A stretch of DNA of 64,000 nucleotides from Desertibaculum subflavum (GTDB lineage Bacteria; Pseudomonadota; Alphaproteobacteria; Ferrovibrionales; Ferrovibrionaceae): positions 1 through 64,000 of the forward strand of contig QOZS01000006.1 in the NCBI GenBank assembly GCA_003576705.1, written 5' to 3'. Shown one piece after another: positions 37,382 to 45,514 of the stretch. The translations under genes and the position numbers were made by a program. How positions within the stretch are numbered: position 1 is the first letter of the stretch; each line of letters begins with the position of its first letter. The notes below the pieces were generated by a model. The model searched no databases. It was not told where the DNA came from and was given only the letters and a program-made list of their open reading frames with translations.

Positions 37382-38278
37382 CTATCGTCCGGCCTTCTCG
37401 CCGGCCGGCCGCTCTTCGGTGCCGAGCGCCTCGGCGAGGCGCGCCTTGGCGCTGCCCGGCTTGAGCGGCTTCGGCTGCGCGGCATGCGGCGCCCAGCCGG
37501 TCAGGGTGACGAGCTCGAAGGTCGCCGGCACGCGGCCATCCGGCGTCGCGAACATCTCCGCATAGATCTGCATTGCCCGCAGCAGGGTCGAGCGGCGGAG
37601 CGAGCCGCGCCTTTCGGTCAGCGCCGCCGTCTCGCCGGCGCCGCGCAGCTCGCGCAGCAGAGCGAGCGGGTCGGCATAGGTGACGGTGATGATCTCGCTG
37701 TCGGCCACCGGCAGCGCGAAGCCGGCGCGCTGCAGCAGGCCGGCGCCGTCGCGCATGTCGAGGAAGGGCGCGACGCGCGGGCTCGCGCCGCCTTCCACCT
37801 CGGCCTCGGCGCGCAGCAGCGCCTGGCGCAGCTCGGTCAGGGTGCGCCCGCCCGGCAGGCCGGCGAGGAGCAGGCCGTCCGGCTGCAGGATGCGGGCGAT
37901 CTGGAGCAGCGTTCCCGGCAGGTCATTGACCCAGGTAAGCGAGAGCGGCGCCAGCACCAGGTCGAAGCTGGCCGGCGCGAAGGGCAGCCATTCCTCGTCG
38001 GCCACCACGCCGGCGCTGCCGAGCAGCCCGGCCGCAGGCGCCGCATGGACCAGCGTCGCCACGCCGGCGCGGCCGGCGAGCGCGCTCGCCACCATGTCGC
38101 CGCGCCCGCCGAGGTCCAGCGCGCGCGGAAAGGCCCGCTTCACGTCCAGTACGCGGTCGACCAGGCGCGTCGTCACCTCGCGATACAGGAAATCGTGGCG
38201 CGCAAAGCCGGCGGCGGCGCGCGCCAGATGGCGGCGCTTCAAGGCGCGATCGAAGGGCAGGGCGCTGTTCGGCTTCAC
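37382..38278 (-). CDS. SAM-dependent methyltransferase-fold protein, NDUFAF5-like
   Basis: A 298-residue protein. FDRALKRRHLARAA and DFLYREVTTRLVDRV at the N-terminus, the SAM-motif I region ALDLGGRGDMVA, and the C-terminal FATPDGRVPATFELVTLTGWAPH all match the NDUFAF5 (complex I assembly factor 5) family, relatives of BioC. In mitochondria this protein hydroxylates an arginine of a complex I subunit. The GTG at 38278 was chosen because the frame further upstream overlaps the Na/Pi gene and is Pro/Arg-rich without family similarity. Confidence 0.85.
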   Translation of the reverse strand: MKPNSALPFDRALKRRHLARAAAGFARHDFLYREVTTRLVDRVLDVKRAFPRALDLGGRGDMVASALAGRAGVATLVHAAPAAGLLGSAGVVADEEWLPFAPASFDLVLAPLSLTWVNDLPGTLLQIARILQPDGLLLAGLPGGRTLTELRQALLRAEAEVEGGASPRVAPFLDMRDGAGLLQRAGFALPVADSEIITVTYADPLALLRELRGAGETAALTERRGSLRRSTLLRAMQIYAEMFATPDGRVPATFELVTLTGWAPHAAQPKPLKPGSAKARLAEALGTEERPAGEKAGR

Positions 38279-38315
38279 CCGGGCAGGATAGTGCGGGCCG
38301 AGGCCCGGGTCAGGT

Positions 38316-40031
38316 CTAGGAAGCGGGGGCCGCCTCGCCGCCCCGCGCGGGGCCCGGCTCGCCCCCATTGGTTGCGGCCGCTTCCGGCGCCTTGAGCCGC
38401 GTCCGCGCCAGCTCGCCCGTGCCCTCCAGGATCGGATAGGCGACCGAGGTGAGGTGGCCGTTGATCCGTTTCAGGTCGCGGATCACGTCGAGATGGATGG
38501 CGCTGGTCTCCAGGCTCTCCGGCCGGCCTTCCTTCAGGCGGCCGAAATGGCTCTGGGCCGCCGCGATCTCGGCATCGCGCACCTCGACCTTCTCGGCCAG
38601 CAACCGGCGCGCCAGGTTCGGGTCGCGCGTCATGAACACGTTGAGCGCGAGCTGCATGGTCTCGGTCACGCGGGTGTGGAAGGCGGCAAGCTCGCGCCGG
38701 CCCTCGGGCGAGAAGGCATAGCGGTTCTTGATCTTCTTCGCCGCCAGCTCCATCAAGTTCTTGTCGATGATGTCGCCGACATGCTCGAGATTGGTGACGA
38801 AGGTCAGGATCTCGACGAAGCGGCCGCTCTCCTCCAGCGACATCTCGCCGCGCGAAACCTGGATCAGGTAGAGCTTGATCGATTCATGCAGGCGGTCGAC
38901 CGCGTCGTCGGCCTGCTCCACCGACTTGGCGAGTTTCAGGTCGTCCTTCTCGAACACCGCCATGGTGCGCGACAGCATGCCGGAGACCAGATCGCCGAGA
39001 TGCAGTGTCTCGCGCGCGGCGGCGGCCAGCGCTTCCGAGGGGCTGTCGATCGCGCCGGGATCGAGATAGCGCGGCGATGCCGGGTCCTCGTCCTTCGGCG
39101 CCGCCGGCAGAATCCGCGTCGCGACCATGGCCACGAGGTCGAGCACGGCGAGGCCGATCACCGCGACGGCGAGGTTGTAGGCGGAATGGAAGTGGATGGC
39201 GGCCCGCGCCGGCGACACGTCCAGCATGCCGATCCAGCCGGTCAGCTGGCCGAGGAAGGGCAGGGCGGCAATCGCCACCACGCCCCGCATGATGACATTG
39301 CCGAGCAGCACGCGGCGCGCCTCCGGCGCGGCGCCCCATTGATCGATCAGCGGGGTCAGCGCGCCGCCGAGATTGGCGCCCAGCACCAGCGCCAGCGCCA
39401 GCGGCACCGAGACGGTGCCGGCCGCGGCGAGCGACATCACGAACAGCACCATGGCCAGGCTCGAATGCGCTGCCCAGGTCAGCGCCGTCGCCGCGATCAG
39501 CGCGATCCAGGGCTCGCCCTCCATGGCGTGCAGCAGGACAGAGAGGCCTTCGGATTCGCGGAGCGGCTCGGCCGCGCCGCGGATCAGGCCGAGTGCCAGC
39601 AGCAGCAGGCCGATGCCGATGCTGATCCGGCCGACATGGCGGGCCCGGTCGGCATTGGAGCTCATGAACGACACGACGCCGATCGCGATCAGCACCGGCG
39701 ACACCATGCCGAGATCGAAGGCCAGCACCTGGGTCGCGACGGTGGAGCCGAGATCGGCGCCCAGCATCATCGCCAGCGCGACCGGCAGCGCGATCAGCCG
39801 CCGGCTGGCGAAGGAGGAGACGATCAGCGCGGTGGCGAGGCTGCTCTGCAGCAGGGCGGTGACGCCGAGCCCTGCGGCGAAAGCGCCGAACCGGTTGCGT
39901 CCACCGGCCGCCAGCGCCCGGCGGAGCGTGCCGCCGAAGGCGCGGGTCATGCCGGTGCGCACCATCCGCACAGCCCAGAGCAGCAGGGCCACGCCGCCGA
40001 TCAGATGGATCAGAAGCTCGGTGCCGTTCAT
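38316..40031 (-). CDS. Na+/phosphate cotransporter family protein with PhoU-like domain
   Basis: A 571-residue membrane protein. The N-terminal 350 residues carry two inverted Na/Pi-cotransporter repeats, with the QSS motif in ALLQSSLATALIVSSFA and a second GANLGGALTPL block, over eight or more helices. The cytoplasmic C-terminal 200 residues are PhoU-like helical. It imports phosphate with sodium and resembles NptA/YjbB. The ATG at 40031 follows from family alignment; a longer frame lacks similarity. A Pho box lies about 70 bases upstream. Confidence 0.93.
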   Translation of the reverse strand: MNGTELLIHLIGGVALLLWAVRMVRTGMTRAFGGTLRRALAAGGRNRFGAFAAGLGVTALLQSSLATALIVSSFASRRLIALPVALAMMLGADLGSTVATQVLAFDLGMVSPVLIAIGVVSFMSSNADRARHVGRISIGIGLLLLALGLIRGAAEPLRESEGLSVLLHAMEGEPWIALIAATALTWAAHSSLAMVLFVMSLAAAGTVSVPLALALVLGANLGGALTPLIDQWGAAPEARRVLLGNVIMRGVVAIAALPFLGQLTGWIGMLDVSPARAAIHFHSAYNLAVAVIGLAVLDLVAMVATRILPAAPKDEDPASPRYLDPGAIDSPSEALAAAARETLHLGDLVSGMLSRTMAVFEKDDLKLAKSVEQADDAVDRLHESIKLYLIQVSRGEMSLEESGRFVEILTFVTNLEHVGDIIDKNLMELAAKKIKNRYAFSPEGRRELAAFHTRVTETMQLALNVFMTRDPNLARRLLAEKVEVRDAEIAAAQSHFGRLKEGRPESLETSAIHLDVIRDLKRINGHLTSVAYPILEGTGELARTRLKAPEAAATNGGEPGPARGGEAAPAS

Positions 40032-40101
40032 TTCCGGCCGTGTGCGGCTCGAATCACGATGCGCATATGCTCCGCCCGCAGGTGCTCGGGCGCAAGCCAA
40101 T

Positions 40102-40119
40102 ATTACAGAATTGTGACAG
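40102..40119 (-). promoter_or_regulatory. Pho box (PhoB site) upstream of the Na/Pi transporter
   Basis: Minus strand CTGTCAC-AATT-CTGTAAT: two 7-base direct repeats 11 bases apart, matching CTGTCAT-N4-CTGTCAT at 12 of 14 positions. It lies in the intergenic region directly before the phosphate transporter gene. Confidence 0.75.
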
Positions 40120-40191
40120 AAGCTTGCGGCGCCGTGCCAGCCTAACGGCCAAGCTTTAACAAGCGTTCCCGCCGGCGCGCCGTTTCGAGCC

Positions 40192-40788
40192 TCAGGCCAG
40201 GTCGGCGATCAGCGCTTTCCGCACCGCCGGCGGCAGGATGGCGAGGTGCAGGTAGTTCGGGTGGCTGAAGCCCAACATGGCCTGCACCGACGGATCCTTG
40301 AACGCCGTTGCCTGCGCGTCGGTCAGCGGGAATTTCAGGAAGTGGATGGAGGAGGTCTTGCCGTCCTCCTTGGTGCGCTCGACCTCGCTCTCCGCGACCG
40401 CGGCGACCTTGTCGTTGCCGATCGTCAGGCTGCAGGTCTCCTCGATTCCGGTCAGCTGGCGCAGCTCCCGCTCGCGGCGCACCGGATCCTCGATCTCGAA
40501 CATCACGGTGGCGATCAGCTCGCGCCCGTTCGGGATCAGCGGGTTGTAGGCGCGAAGCTCGTCCTCGATCTGCGCTTCGCCGCCCTTCTCGATGCGTAGC
40601 ATCTCGTGGATCTGGTGCCACATCGTGGCGTAGCACTCGAAATGGAAGGTGCAGAACGGGCCCACCTCCATCCGGCGGTCGCGCTTCAGCGCGATCACCT
40701 CGGCGCGGCGCTCCTTGCGCACGCGCTCGTACTCCGCCATCGGCAGGATGTCGGTGCGGGTGATGGTGCGTTTCTGGGCAGCGTTCAT
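40192..40788 (-). CDS. DUF3501 family protein
   Basis: A 198-residue soluble protein with RVRKERRAEVIALKRDRRMEVGPFCTFHFE and MWHQIHEMLRIEKGG, the characteristic start of DUF3501 proteins (landmark: TFHFECYATMWHQIHEM). Function unknown, but the family is regularly encoded next to a rubrerythrin and a CCG-domain Fe-S oxidoreductase, as here. The ATG overlaps the upstream stop codon (ATGA), so it is translationally coupled to the oxidoreductase and likely works with it. Confidence 0.88.
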   Translation of the reverse strand: MNAAQKRTITRTDILPMAEYERVRKERRAEVIALKRDRRMEVGPFCTFHFECYATMWHQIHEMLRIEKGGEAQIEDELRAYNPLIPNGRELIATVMFEIEDPVRRERELRQLTGIEETCSLTIGNDKVAAVAESEVERTKEDGKTSSIHFLKFPLTDAQATAFKDPSVQAMLGFSHPNYLHLAILPPAVRKALIADLA

Positions 40789-42119
40789 GGCAGCAATCCG
40801 TAGGCCTTGGCCATCAGTTCGATCGGATGCCAGGAGCGTTGCGGCGCCCCGCCGTCGCCCAGCATCCCGATGCCTTGCACGATATGGTCGGCGGCCAGCG
40901 GGCATTCCGACGCCAGATGCGCCTTGCCCTTGGCCGCCTGGCGGGCCACCGGCTTGCCCACCTTGATCGCGGTCTGGAAATTCTCCTTCATCACGCCCCA
41001 GCTGCCGCCATGGCCGGAGCAGCGCTCGATCACGGCGATATCGGGCGAGGGGACCAGGCGCAGCATCTCCGCGCCCTTCGCTCCCATGTTCTGCGCCCGC
41101 GCATGGCAGGCGAGATGCAGGCTGACGCCGCCTTCCAGCGGCTGCATGCCGGGCGCCAGGCCATAGCGCTTGCCGAGCCCGACCACGTATTCGGAAAGGT
41201 CCTGCGTCGCCTGCGCCAGCCGCTTGATGTCGGGATCGCCCGGCAGGATCAAGGGCCACTCGAATTTCAGCATCAGCGCGCAGGACGGCACCAGCGCGAC
41301 GACGTCATAGCCCTGATCGACCAGCGGCAGCAGCTCCGCCGCCACCTTCTTCGCCCGCGCCGCCACGTCGGCGATGTCGCCATGCTCCAGCTTCGGCATG
41401 CCGCAGCAGGTCGGATGCACCACCTTTGTCTCGACGCCCTGCTTGTGCAGCACTTTCAGCGCCGCCTCGCCGATGCCGGGGCTGTTGTAGTTGACGAAGC
41501 AGGTGGCGTAGAGCACCGCCTTGGCGCCCTTCGCGGGCCCGTCCGCGGCCGGCCCGCCGGCATCCTTGGCCCGCGCGACGAAAGTGCGGCCGTGGAATTT
41601 CGGCAGATGGGCGCGCGCGTCGATGCCGACGGTCTTCTCCAAGATCGGCCGGGTCAGCCGGTTCTTCTCATCGCTCGCCCAGTTGGCGAGCGGCGCGACG
41701 GCGCCGGCCAGCCGGCCGTTGCGGTCCGTCTTGCTCAGCTCGCGCTCGGTCCAGCTCACCTTGCCCTTTTTCATCTCGACGGCGCGGTAGCGCAGCATCA
41801 GATGCGGGAAGTCGAGGTTGAACTCATGCGGCGGCACATAGGGGCACTTGGTCAGGAAGCACATGTCGCAGAGCGTGCAGGCATCGACGACCTGCTTGAA
41901 ATCCTCGCTCTTGACGCCGTCGAGCTCTTCCGTCGGCGAGGCGTCGACCAGGTCGAACAGCCGCGGGAAGCTGTCGCACAGATTGAAGCAGCGCCGGCAG
42001 CCATGGCAGATGTCGAACACCCGGCGCAGCTCCGCATCGAGCTTCGCCTCGTCGTAGAAATCCGGATCGTTCCAAGCCAACGGGTGACGCATCGGGGCGT
42101 CGAGACTGCCTTCGCGCAT
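40785..42119 (-). CDS. Fe-S oxidoreductase with two CCG domains (HdrD/GlpC-like)
   Basis: A 444-residue protein. Two ferredoxin-type cysteine clusters lie near the N-terminus ([11 protein letters not shown] and [13 protein letters not shown]). Two CCG-type modules follow, with [14 protein letters not shown] and ERCSGHGG. This layout is that of heterodisulfide reductase subunit D/GlpC relatives. It probably passes electrons to or from its rubrerythrin or DUF3501 partners. GGAGG precedes the ATG. It sits between rubrerythrin and DUF3501 in one leftward operon, although 124 bases with a strong hairpin separate it from rubrerythrin. Confidence 0.92.
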   Translation of the reverse strand: MREGSLDAPMRHPLAWNDPDFYDEAKLDAELRRVFDICHGCRRCFNLCDSFPRLFDLVDASPTEELDGVKSEDFKQVVDACTLCDMCFLTKCPYVPPHEFNLDFPHLMLRYRAVEMKKGKVSWTERELSKTDRNGRLAGAVAPLANWASDEKNRLTRPILEKTVGIDARAHLPKFHGRTFVARAKDAGGPAADGPAKGAKAVLYATCFVNYNSPGIGEAALKVLHKQGVETKVVHPTCCGMPKLEHGDIADVAARAKKVAAELLPLVDQGYDVVALVPSCALMLKFEWPLILPGDPDIKRLAQATQDLSEYVVGLGKRYGLAPGMQPLEGGVSLHLACHARAQNMGAKGAEMLRLVPSPDIAVIERCSGHGGSWGVMKENFQTAIKVGKPVARQAAKGKAHLASECPLAADHIVQGIGMLGDGGAPQRSWHPIELMAKAYGLLP

Positions 42120-42173
42120 ATGACCTCCGCCCGCGGCGGGGTTATCGCCGCAAGGTCAGGACCGGAGAACTGC

Positions 42174-42204
42174 GCGGGAGGGCGCGATTGCTGCGCCCTC
42201 CCGC
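42174..42204. terminator. Strong hairpin between rubrerythrin and Fe-S oxidoreductase genes
   Basis: A perfect 12-base-pair stem (GCGGGAGGGCGC / GCGCCCTCCCGC) with a 7-base loop, lying inside the leftward operon. No T-run follows in that direction, so it more likely stabilises the upstream rubrerythrin message or attenuates than fully terminates. Confidence 0.45.
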
Positions 42205-42243
42205 CAGTCTCTTATCTTCGTTGTCGTTGAAGTCTCGCCGCGC

Positions 42244-42663
42244 TCAGCCGAGCGTGTCGAGCGCCTTCTGGAAGCGGCCGGCATGGCTCTTCTCGGCCTT
42301 GGCGAGAGTCTCGAACCAGTCGGCGATCTCGTCGAAGCCTTCCTGGCGCGCGGCCTTCGCCATGCCCGGATACATGTCGGTGTATTCGTGCGTCTCGCCG
42401 GCGATGGCGGCCTTCAGGTTCAGGTTGGTCGGGCCGATCGGCTCGCCGGTCGCCGGATCGCCGACCTCTTCCATGAACTCGAGATGGCCGTGCGCGTGGC
42501 CGGTCTCGCCTTCCGCCGTCGAGCGGAACACGGCGGCGACGTCGTTGAAGCCCTCGACATCGGCCTTCTGGGCGAAATAGAGATAGCGGCGGTTCGCCTG
42601 GCTCTCGCCGGCAAACGCATCCTTCAGATTCTGCAGAGTCTTGGTTCCCTTGAGCGCTGGCAT
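42244..42663 (-). CDS. Rubrerythrin
   Basis: A 139-residue diiron protein. Ligands are visible in [34 protein letters not shown] and [10 protein letters not shown]. It ends after the four-helix bundle, so the C-terminal rubredoxin domain of classical rubrerythrins is missing and electrons must come from a separate donor, plausibly the Fe-S oxidoreductase downstream. Rubrerythrins reduce hydrogen peroxide. TAGGAGGG precedes the ATG. The upstream region carries an ICE-like site and a TTGACA box. Confidence 0.95.
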   Translation of the reverse strand: MPALKGTKTLQNLKDAFAGESQANRRYLYFAQKADVEGFNDVAAVFRSTAEGETGHAHGHLEFMEEVGDPATGEPIGPTNLNLKAAIAGETHEYTDMYPGMAKAARQEGFDEIADWFETLAKAEKSHAGRFQKALDTLG

Positions 42664-42761
42664 GCTTCCCTCCTACTGATCGAACAACCCGCGAAGAGCG
42701 CCGCCAGTGCCTGCGGTCGCCCTCCGACCCCGCCATGGGTGTAGACCCGGCGGGCCGGCGC

Positions 42762-42767
42762 TGTCAA
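42762..42767 (-). promoter_or_regulatory. -35 box of the rubrerythrin promoter
   Basis: A perfect TTGACA on the minus strand, 99 bases before the rubrerythrin ATG. The -10 region, 17 to 18 bases further, is poor (CTACAC or TACACC), as is common for promoters under additional control. Confidence 0.5.
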
Positions 42768-42770
42768 TAG

Positions 42771-42787
42771 TTTGGAATGATTTTAAT
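42771..42787. promoter_or_regulatory. ICE-like operator (candidate Irr site)
   Basis: TTTGGAA-TGA-TTTTAAT, matching the iron control element TTTAGAA-N3-TTCTAAA at 11 of 14 positions. It abuts the upstream edge of the -35 box of the rubrerythrin promoter, and the next gene upstream encodes an Irr-type regulator. Confidence 0.5.
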
Positions 42788-42804
42788 CTGGTAGGGGCAG
42801 CGAC

Positions 42805-43233
42805 CTAACGTCGCTCGGCCGCCTTCAGGCGCACGATCACATCGACGCGGGCGACTTCATGGCCTTTCGGTGCGATCGGCAGTTTGCGCACGTCCACCGC
42901 CGCGGCCGGGATGTCGATCAGCTCGCCCGACCGCTCGACCAGGAAGTGGTGATGGTCGGAGACATTGGTGTCGAAATAGCTGCGCCCGGCCTCGATCGTC
43001 ACCTGGCGGAGCAGGCCGGCCGCGGTGAACTGGTGCAGCGTGTTGTAGACCGTCGCCAGCGACAGCCGCTCGCCGGCCGTCTTGCTCTCGGCATGCAGGC
43101 TCTCGGCGGTGACGTGCCGGTCGCCGTTCTCGAACAGCAGTCTGGCCAGCGCGAGCCGCTGCCGCGTCGGCCGCAGACCCGATTCGCGAATGCGCTGGCG
43201 CGCCGCTTCCTTGGCTCGATCGATCCGGCTCAT
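42805..43233 (-). CDS. irr: Fur-family regulator, Irr type
   Basis: A 142-residue Fur-fold protein. The winged helix is at GLRPTRQRLALARLL to LSLATVYNTLHQF, and the regulatory region has SDHHHFLVE. It has no cysteines at all, so the CxxC structural zinc sites of Fur, Zur and PerR are absent; this and the HHH motif are Irr features. Irr responds to haem in alphaproteobacteria and controls iron and haem genes. The ATG at 43233 is preferred over an upstream in-frame TTG. It lies immediately upstream of rubrerythrin on the same strand. Confidence 0.85.
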   Translation of the reverse strand: MSRIDRAKEAARQRIRESGLRPTRQRLALARLLFENGDRHVTAESLHAESKTAGERLSLATVYNTLHQFTAAGLLRQVTIEAGRSYFDTNVSDHHHFLVERSGELIDIPAAAVDVRKLPIAPKGHEVARVDVIVRLKAAERR

Positions 43234-43294
43234 GGCCGCGTATATAGGGCCAATCGCCAATGGCGGGAAGACCGGTTGATGGTTGACGCAGCCT

Positions 43295-44497
43295 TCACAG
43301 CGCCGACCGCCGGACCGTCACGCCCGGCCGGCGCTTCAGGTCGGGCTGCAAGGCAAGGCCGAGGCCAGGGCCTTCCGGCGCCCGGATCAGGCCGTTCCGG
43401 AGCGGCGGCAGGTCGGTCACCATTTCGCCGTACCAGCCGAAATAGAAGGCCCGCACCATCTCTTGGATCAGCGCGTTCTCGGCATGCAGCGAGAAATGCA
43501 CCGCGGCGGCGAGCGCGACCGGGCCGGTGCAGTCATGCGTGGCGAACGGCACGTGCCAGGCCTCGGCCATGGCGGCGACCTTGCGCGCCTCGGTCAGCCC
43601 GCCGCCCCAGCCGATATCCATGATCAGCACGCCGACCGCGTCGAGCTCCAGCAGGCTGCGATACTGCGCCCGGCCGCCCAAGGTCTCCCCGGTGGCGATC
43701 TTGGTGGTGCTGGCGCGCGCCACGTCCTTGATGCTGGCCAGGTGATCCATCCGCACCGGATCCTCGATCCAGAACGGGCGATAGGGCTGAAGTGCCCGCG
43801 CGATCTCGCAGGCGGCCGGCTTCAGCCACAGCGCGTGCAGCTCCGCCATCACCTCGATCCGGTCGCCGAGCGCGCGGCGGATCTTGTCGAAGGGCTCCAG
43901 CGCCTTCGTCAGCTCGGCCGGCGAGATGGTCAGGCCGCGATTGGCTTCGGCGGCGAAATCGAACGGCCAGATCTTCATCGCGCCGATGCCCATTTCCAGC
44001 AGGCTCGCCGCCAGCTCGTCGGCACGGTTCAGGAAGGCGTCCAGGTCCTCGTACTCGCCGCGCGCCGCCTCCTCCGGCAGGCCGAAATTGTCGGTGCCCT
44101 GGGCCGGCCGGTTCTGCACATAGCGATAGCCGGCGCAGGTGTTGTAGACGCGGATCTCGTCGCGCACCGCGCCGCCGAGCAGCTGGTGCACCGGCACGCC
44201 CAGCGCCTTGCCGCCGAGATCCCAGAGCGCGATGTCGATCGCGGAGAGCGCCCGCATCTCGGCGCCGGTGCCGACATAGCCGCAATAGGGGATCATCGCC
44301 CGCCAGTGCCGCTCGATCGGCCGCGGGTCGCGGCCGAGCAGGATCGGCGCCAGATAGGCATGCACATGCGCCTCGGCCTGCGCCGCGCCGTAGAAGGTCT
44401 CGCCCAGACCGACCAGGCCCTGGTCGGTGTGCAGCTCGATCCAGAGCAGGTTCGGGTGGCTCTCGGCGCGGATCGTCTCGATCGCCGTGATCTTCAT
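43295..44497 (-). CDS. Mandelate racemase/muconate lactonizing enzyme family protein
   Basis: A 400-residue enolase-superfamily enzyme. The N-terminal capping domain has KITAIETIR, and the barrel has MKIWPFDFAAE, the metal ligands in MAELHAL, IEDPVR and GETLGG, and the later DIGWGGGLTEARK. The KxWPFD motif and overall pattern suggest an acid sugar dehydratase subgroup such as galactonate/gluconate dehydratase, but the substrate is not decided by eye. It appears to be a single-gene unit, divergent from the unknown protein on the right. Confidence 0.88.
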   Translation of the reverse strand: MKITAIETIRAESHPNLLWIELHTDQGLVGLGETFYGAAQAEAHVHAYLAPILLGRDPRPIERHWRAMIPYCGYVGTGAEMRALSAIDIALWDLGGKALGVPVHQLLGGAVRDEIRVYNTCAGYRYVQNRPAQGTDNFGLPEEAARGEYEDLDAFLNRADELAASLLEMGIGAMKIWPFDFAAEANRGLTISPAELTKALEPFDKIRRALGDRIEVMAELHALWLKPAACEIARALQPYRPFWIEDPVRMDHLASIKDVARASTTKIATGETLGGRAQYRSLLELDAVGVLIMDIGWGGGLTEARKVAAMAEAWHVPFATHDCTGPVALAAAVHFSLHAENALIQEMVRAFYFGWYGEMVTDLPPLRNGLIRAPEGPGLGLALQPDLKRRPGVTVRRSAL

Positions 44498-44615
44498 TGC
44501 GTCCCCCCGCTCGCTCCGCCGAACAGCCTAGCACCGCCGCCGCACCCGGCTAACCGGCCGGTAACGATATGCCAGCCAATCTGTCGCACCTGTTCTGCCC
44601 ACCGCATGAGATCTC

Positions 44616-45149
44616 ATGCCCACCGTTGCCGCCGCCCGTATCGACGAGGCCGAAGCGCCCCCGGCGCTGCGGGAGCGTTTGCGCGGCACCAACATCAACC
44701 CGGAGACGTATCTCGCCACCGACTACCTCAACCATTTCGCCGAGGTGGTCATGCTGCTCGAAATGCTGCCCTCGATGCCGGAATGCTTGAGCGATATCCG
44801 CGCCTGGGGCCCGAAATCCTACGAGGAGCACTTCCGGGACAGCGTGTTCAGCGACAAGGAACTTGCCATCCAGGCCTATTTGGAGGCCGATCCCGCCTCG
44901 CGCCGCCCCTTCGACGCGGTGATCGACGAGCTGCATGCCGTGCTGCCGGCCGGCATCGAGGCGGCGGCGGCTTTGATCGAAACCGGCGAAGCGGCTCGGC
45001 TCGAAGCCATGATCGCCGGCCTGCTGGACCAGGTGCGCGGGCTGCTCGACCGGGCAACCGCCTGCATCCACGGCCACACCACGACCATGGACCAGGCCTC
45101 GGTCGACGCGGCCATGGACCAGAACGCGGTGGATTCCTTGTTCGATTGA
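44616..45149 (+). CDS. Protein of unknown function
   Basis: A 177-residue, strongly acidic, mostly helical protein without signal peptide or membrane segment. It contains LNHFAEVVMLLEMLPSMPE, AWGPKSYEEHF and CIHGHTTTMDQASVDAAMD; the C-terminal half looks like a helical bundle with repeated Ala/Glu/Leu. The family is not recognised. A related general type is small regulatory or phasin-like helical proteins, but nothing specific supports this. It stands alone between the racemase-family gene and a large regulatory region. Confidence 0.65.
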   Translation: MPTVAAARIDEAEAPPALRERLRGTNINPETYLATDYLNHFAEVVMLLEMLPSMPECLSDIRAWGPKSYEEHFRDSVFSDKELAIQAYLEADPASRRPFDAVIDELHAVLPAGIEAAAALIETGEAARLEAMIAGLLDQVRGLLDRATACIHGHTTTMDQASVDAAMDQNAVDSLFD

Positions 45150-45255
45150 TCGCAGCCCTCTATTGGCGCCATAACAGGCAATCGACAATCGATAATGCTG
45201 CGGCGCAGCAGCCCGGAACGGCCCGGAAACCCTGCCGGATCGCGCGGCACCACTT

Positions 45256-45269
45256 GATTATCACGTGAT
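45256..45269. promoter_or_regulatory. Perfect palindromic operator
   Basis: TTATCACGTGATAA, a 14-base perfect palindrome in an A+T-rich island, 63 bases upstream of a TTGACA promoter element. A dimeric transcription factor site is likely; the protein is unknown. Confidence 0.55.
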
Positions 45270-45332
45270 AAATATATGTCGCCATTGGGCGAATCGGATT
45301 TGGCATGCGACCAAAGTCGAGTGTCGAGACTC

Positions 45333-45361
45333 TTGACACCTGCTGCAACGCAACATAGGTT
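45333..45361 (+). promoter_or_regulatory. Promoter of candidate small RNA
   Basis: TTGACA - 17 bases - TAGGTT. The -35 box is perfect and the spacing ideal; the -10 is weak. It predicts a start at about 45367, just before a stable hairpin. Confidence 0.5.
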
Positions 45362-45366
45362 GATTC

Positions 45367-45449
45367 CATTGGCGCTTCGGCGCCAGTGCCCTTCTTGGGC
45401 GTTTCCTCCCTAGACTTGGGCCGTCGGCACATTTCGGCGGCCCTTTTTT
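45367..45449 (+). ncRNA. Candidate small RNA or leader with intrinsic terminator
   Basis: About 83 bases. First a 9-pair stem (CATTGGCGC / GCGCCAGTG) with a TTCG tetraloop, then a small GCCC-TTCTT-GGGC hairpin, then an unpaired GTTTCCTCCCTAGACTT containing CCTCCC, complementary to Shine-Dalgarno sequences, and finally a 9-pair terminator stem followed by six T. This is the layout of a trans-acting small RNA with an exposed anti-Shine-Dalgarno loop. It could instead be an attenuating leader of the amidohydrolase gene. Not assigned to a named family. Confidence 0.55.
45418..45449 (+). terminator. Rho-independent terminator
   Basis: GGGCCGTCG / CGGCGGCCC stem (nine pairs, one G-U) with an eight-base loop, followed directly by TTTTTT. 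Confidence 0.88.
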
Positions 45450-45514
45450 CATGCCCGCCGTCGCCGAACGGCTAGTATCCCTGACCACAAGAAAGTCGGG
45501 TCAGGGGAACGCAG

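Larger units (their letters stand above)
45150..45514. other. Regulatory region with palindrome, promoter and terminator
   Basis: About 365 bases without a protein gene. It contains, in order, a perfect palindrome (45256-45269), a promoter (45333-45361), a tetraloop hairpin, a CCTCCC segment and an intrinsic terminator (45418-45449). The last part lies upstream of the amidohydrolase gene at 45515. Confidence 0.7.

Noticed and set aside
38454..40145. Plus-strand open frame opposite the Na/Pi transporter
   Set aside because: Shadow of a membrane protein gene; Gln/Arg/His-rich translation is typical of antisense frames.
45290..45449. 6S RNA or signal recognition particle RNA
   Set aside because: The transcript appears too short for 6S RNA and lacks the SRP tetraloop motif; gene neighbours also differ from the usual zapA context of 6S. 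A covariance search would decide.
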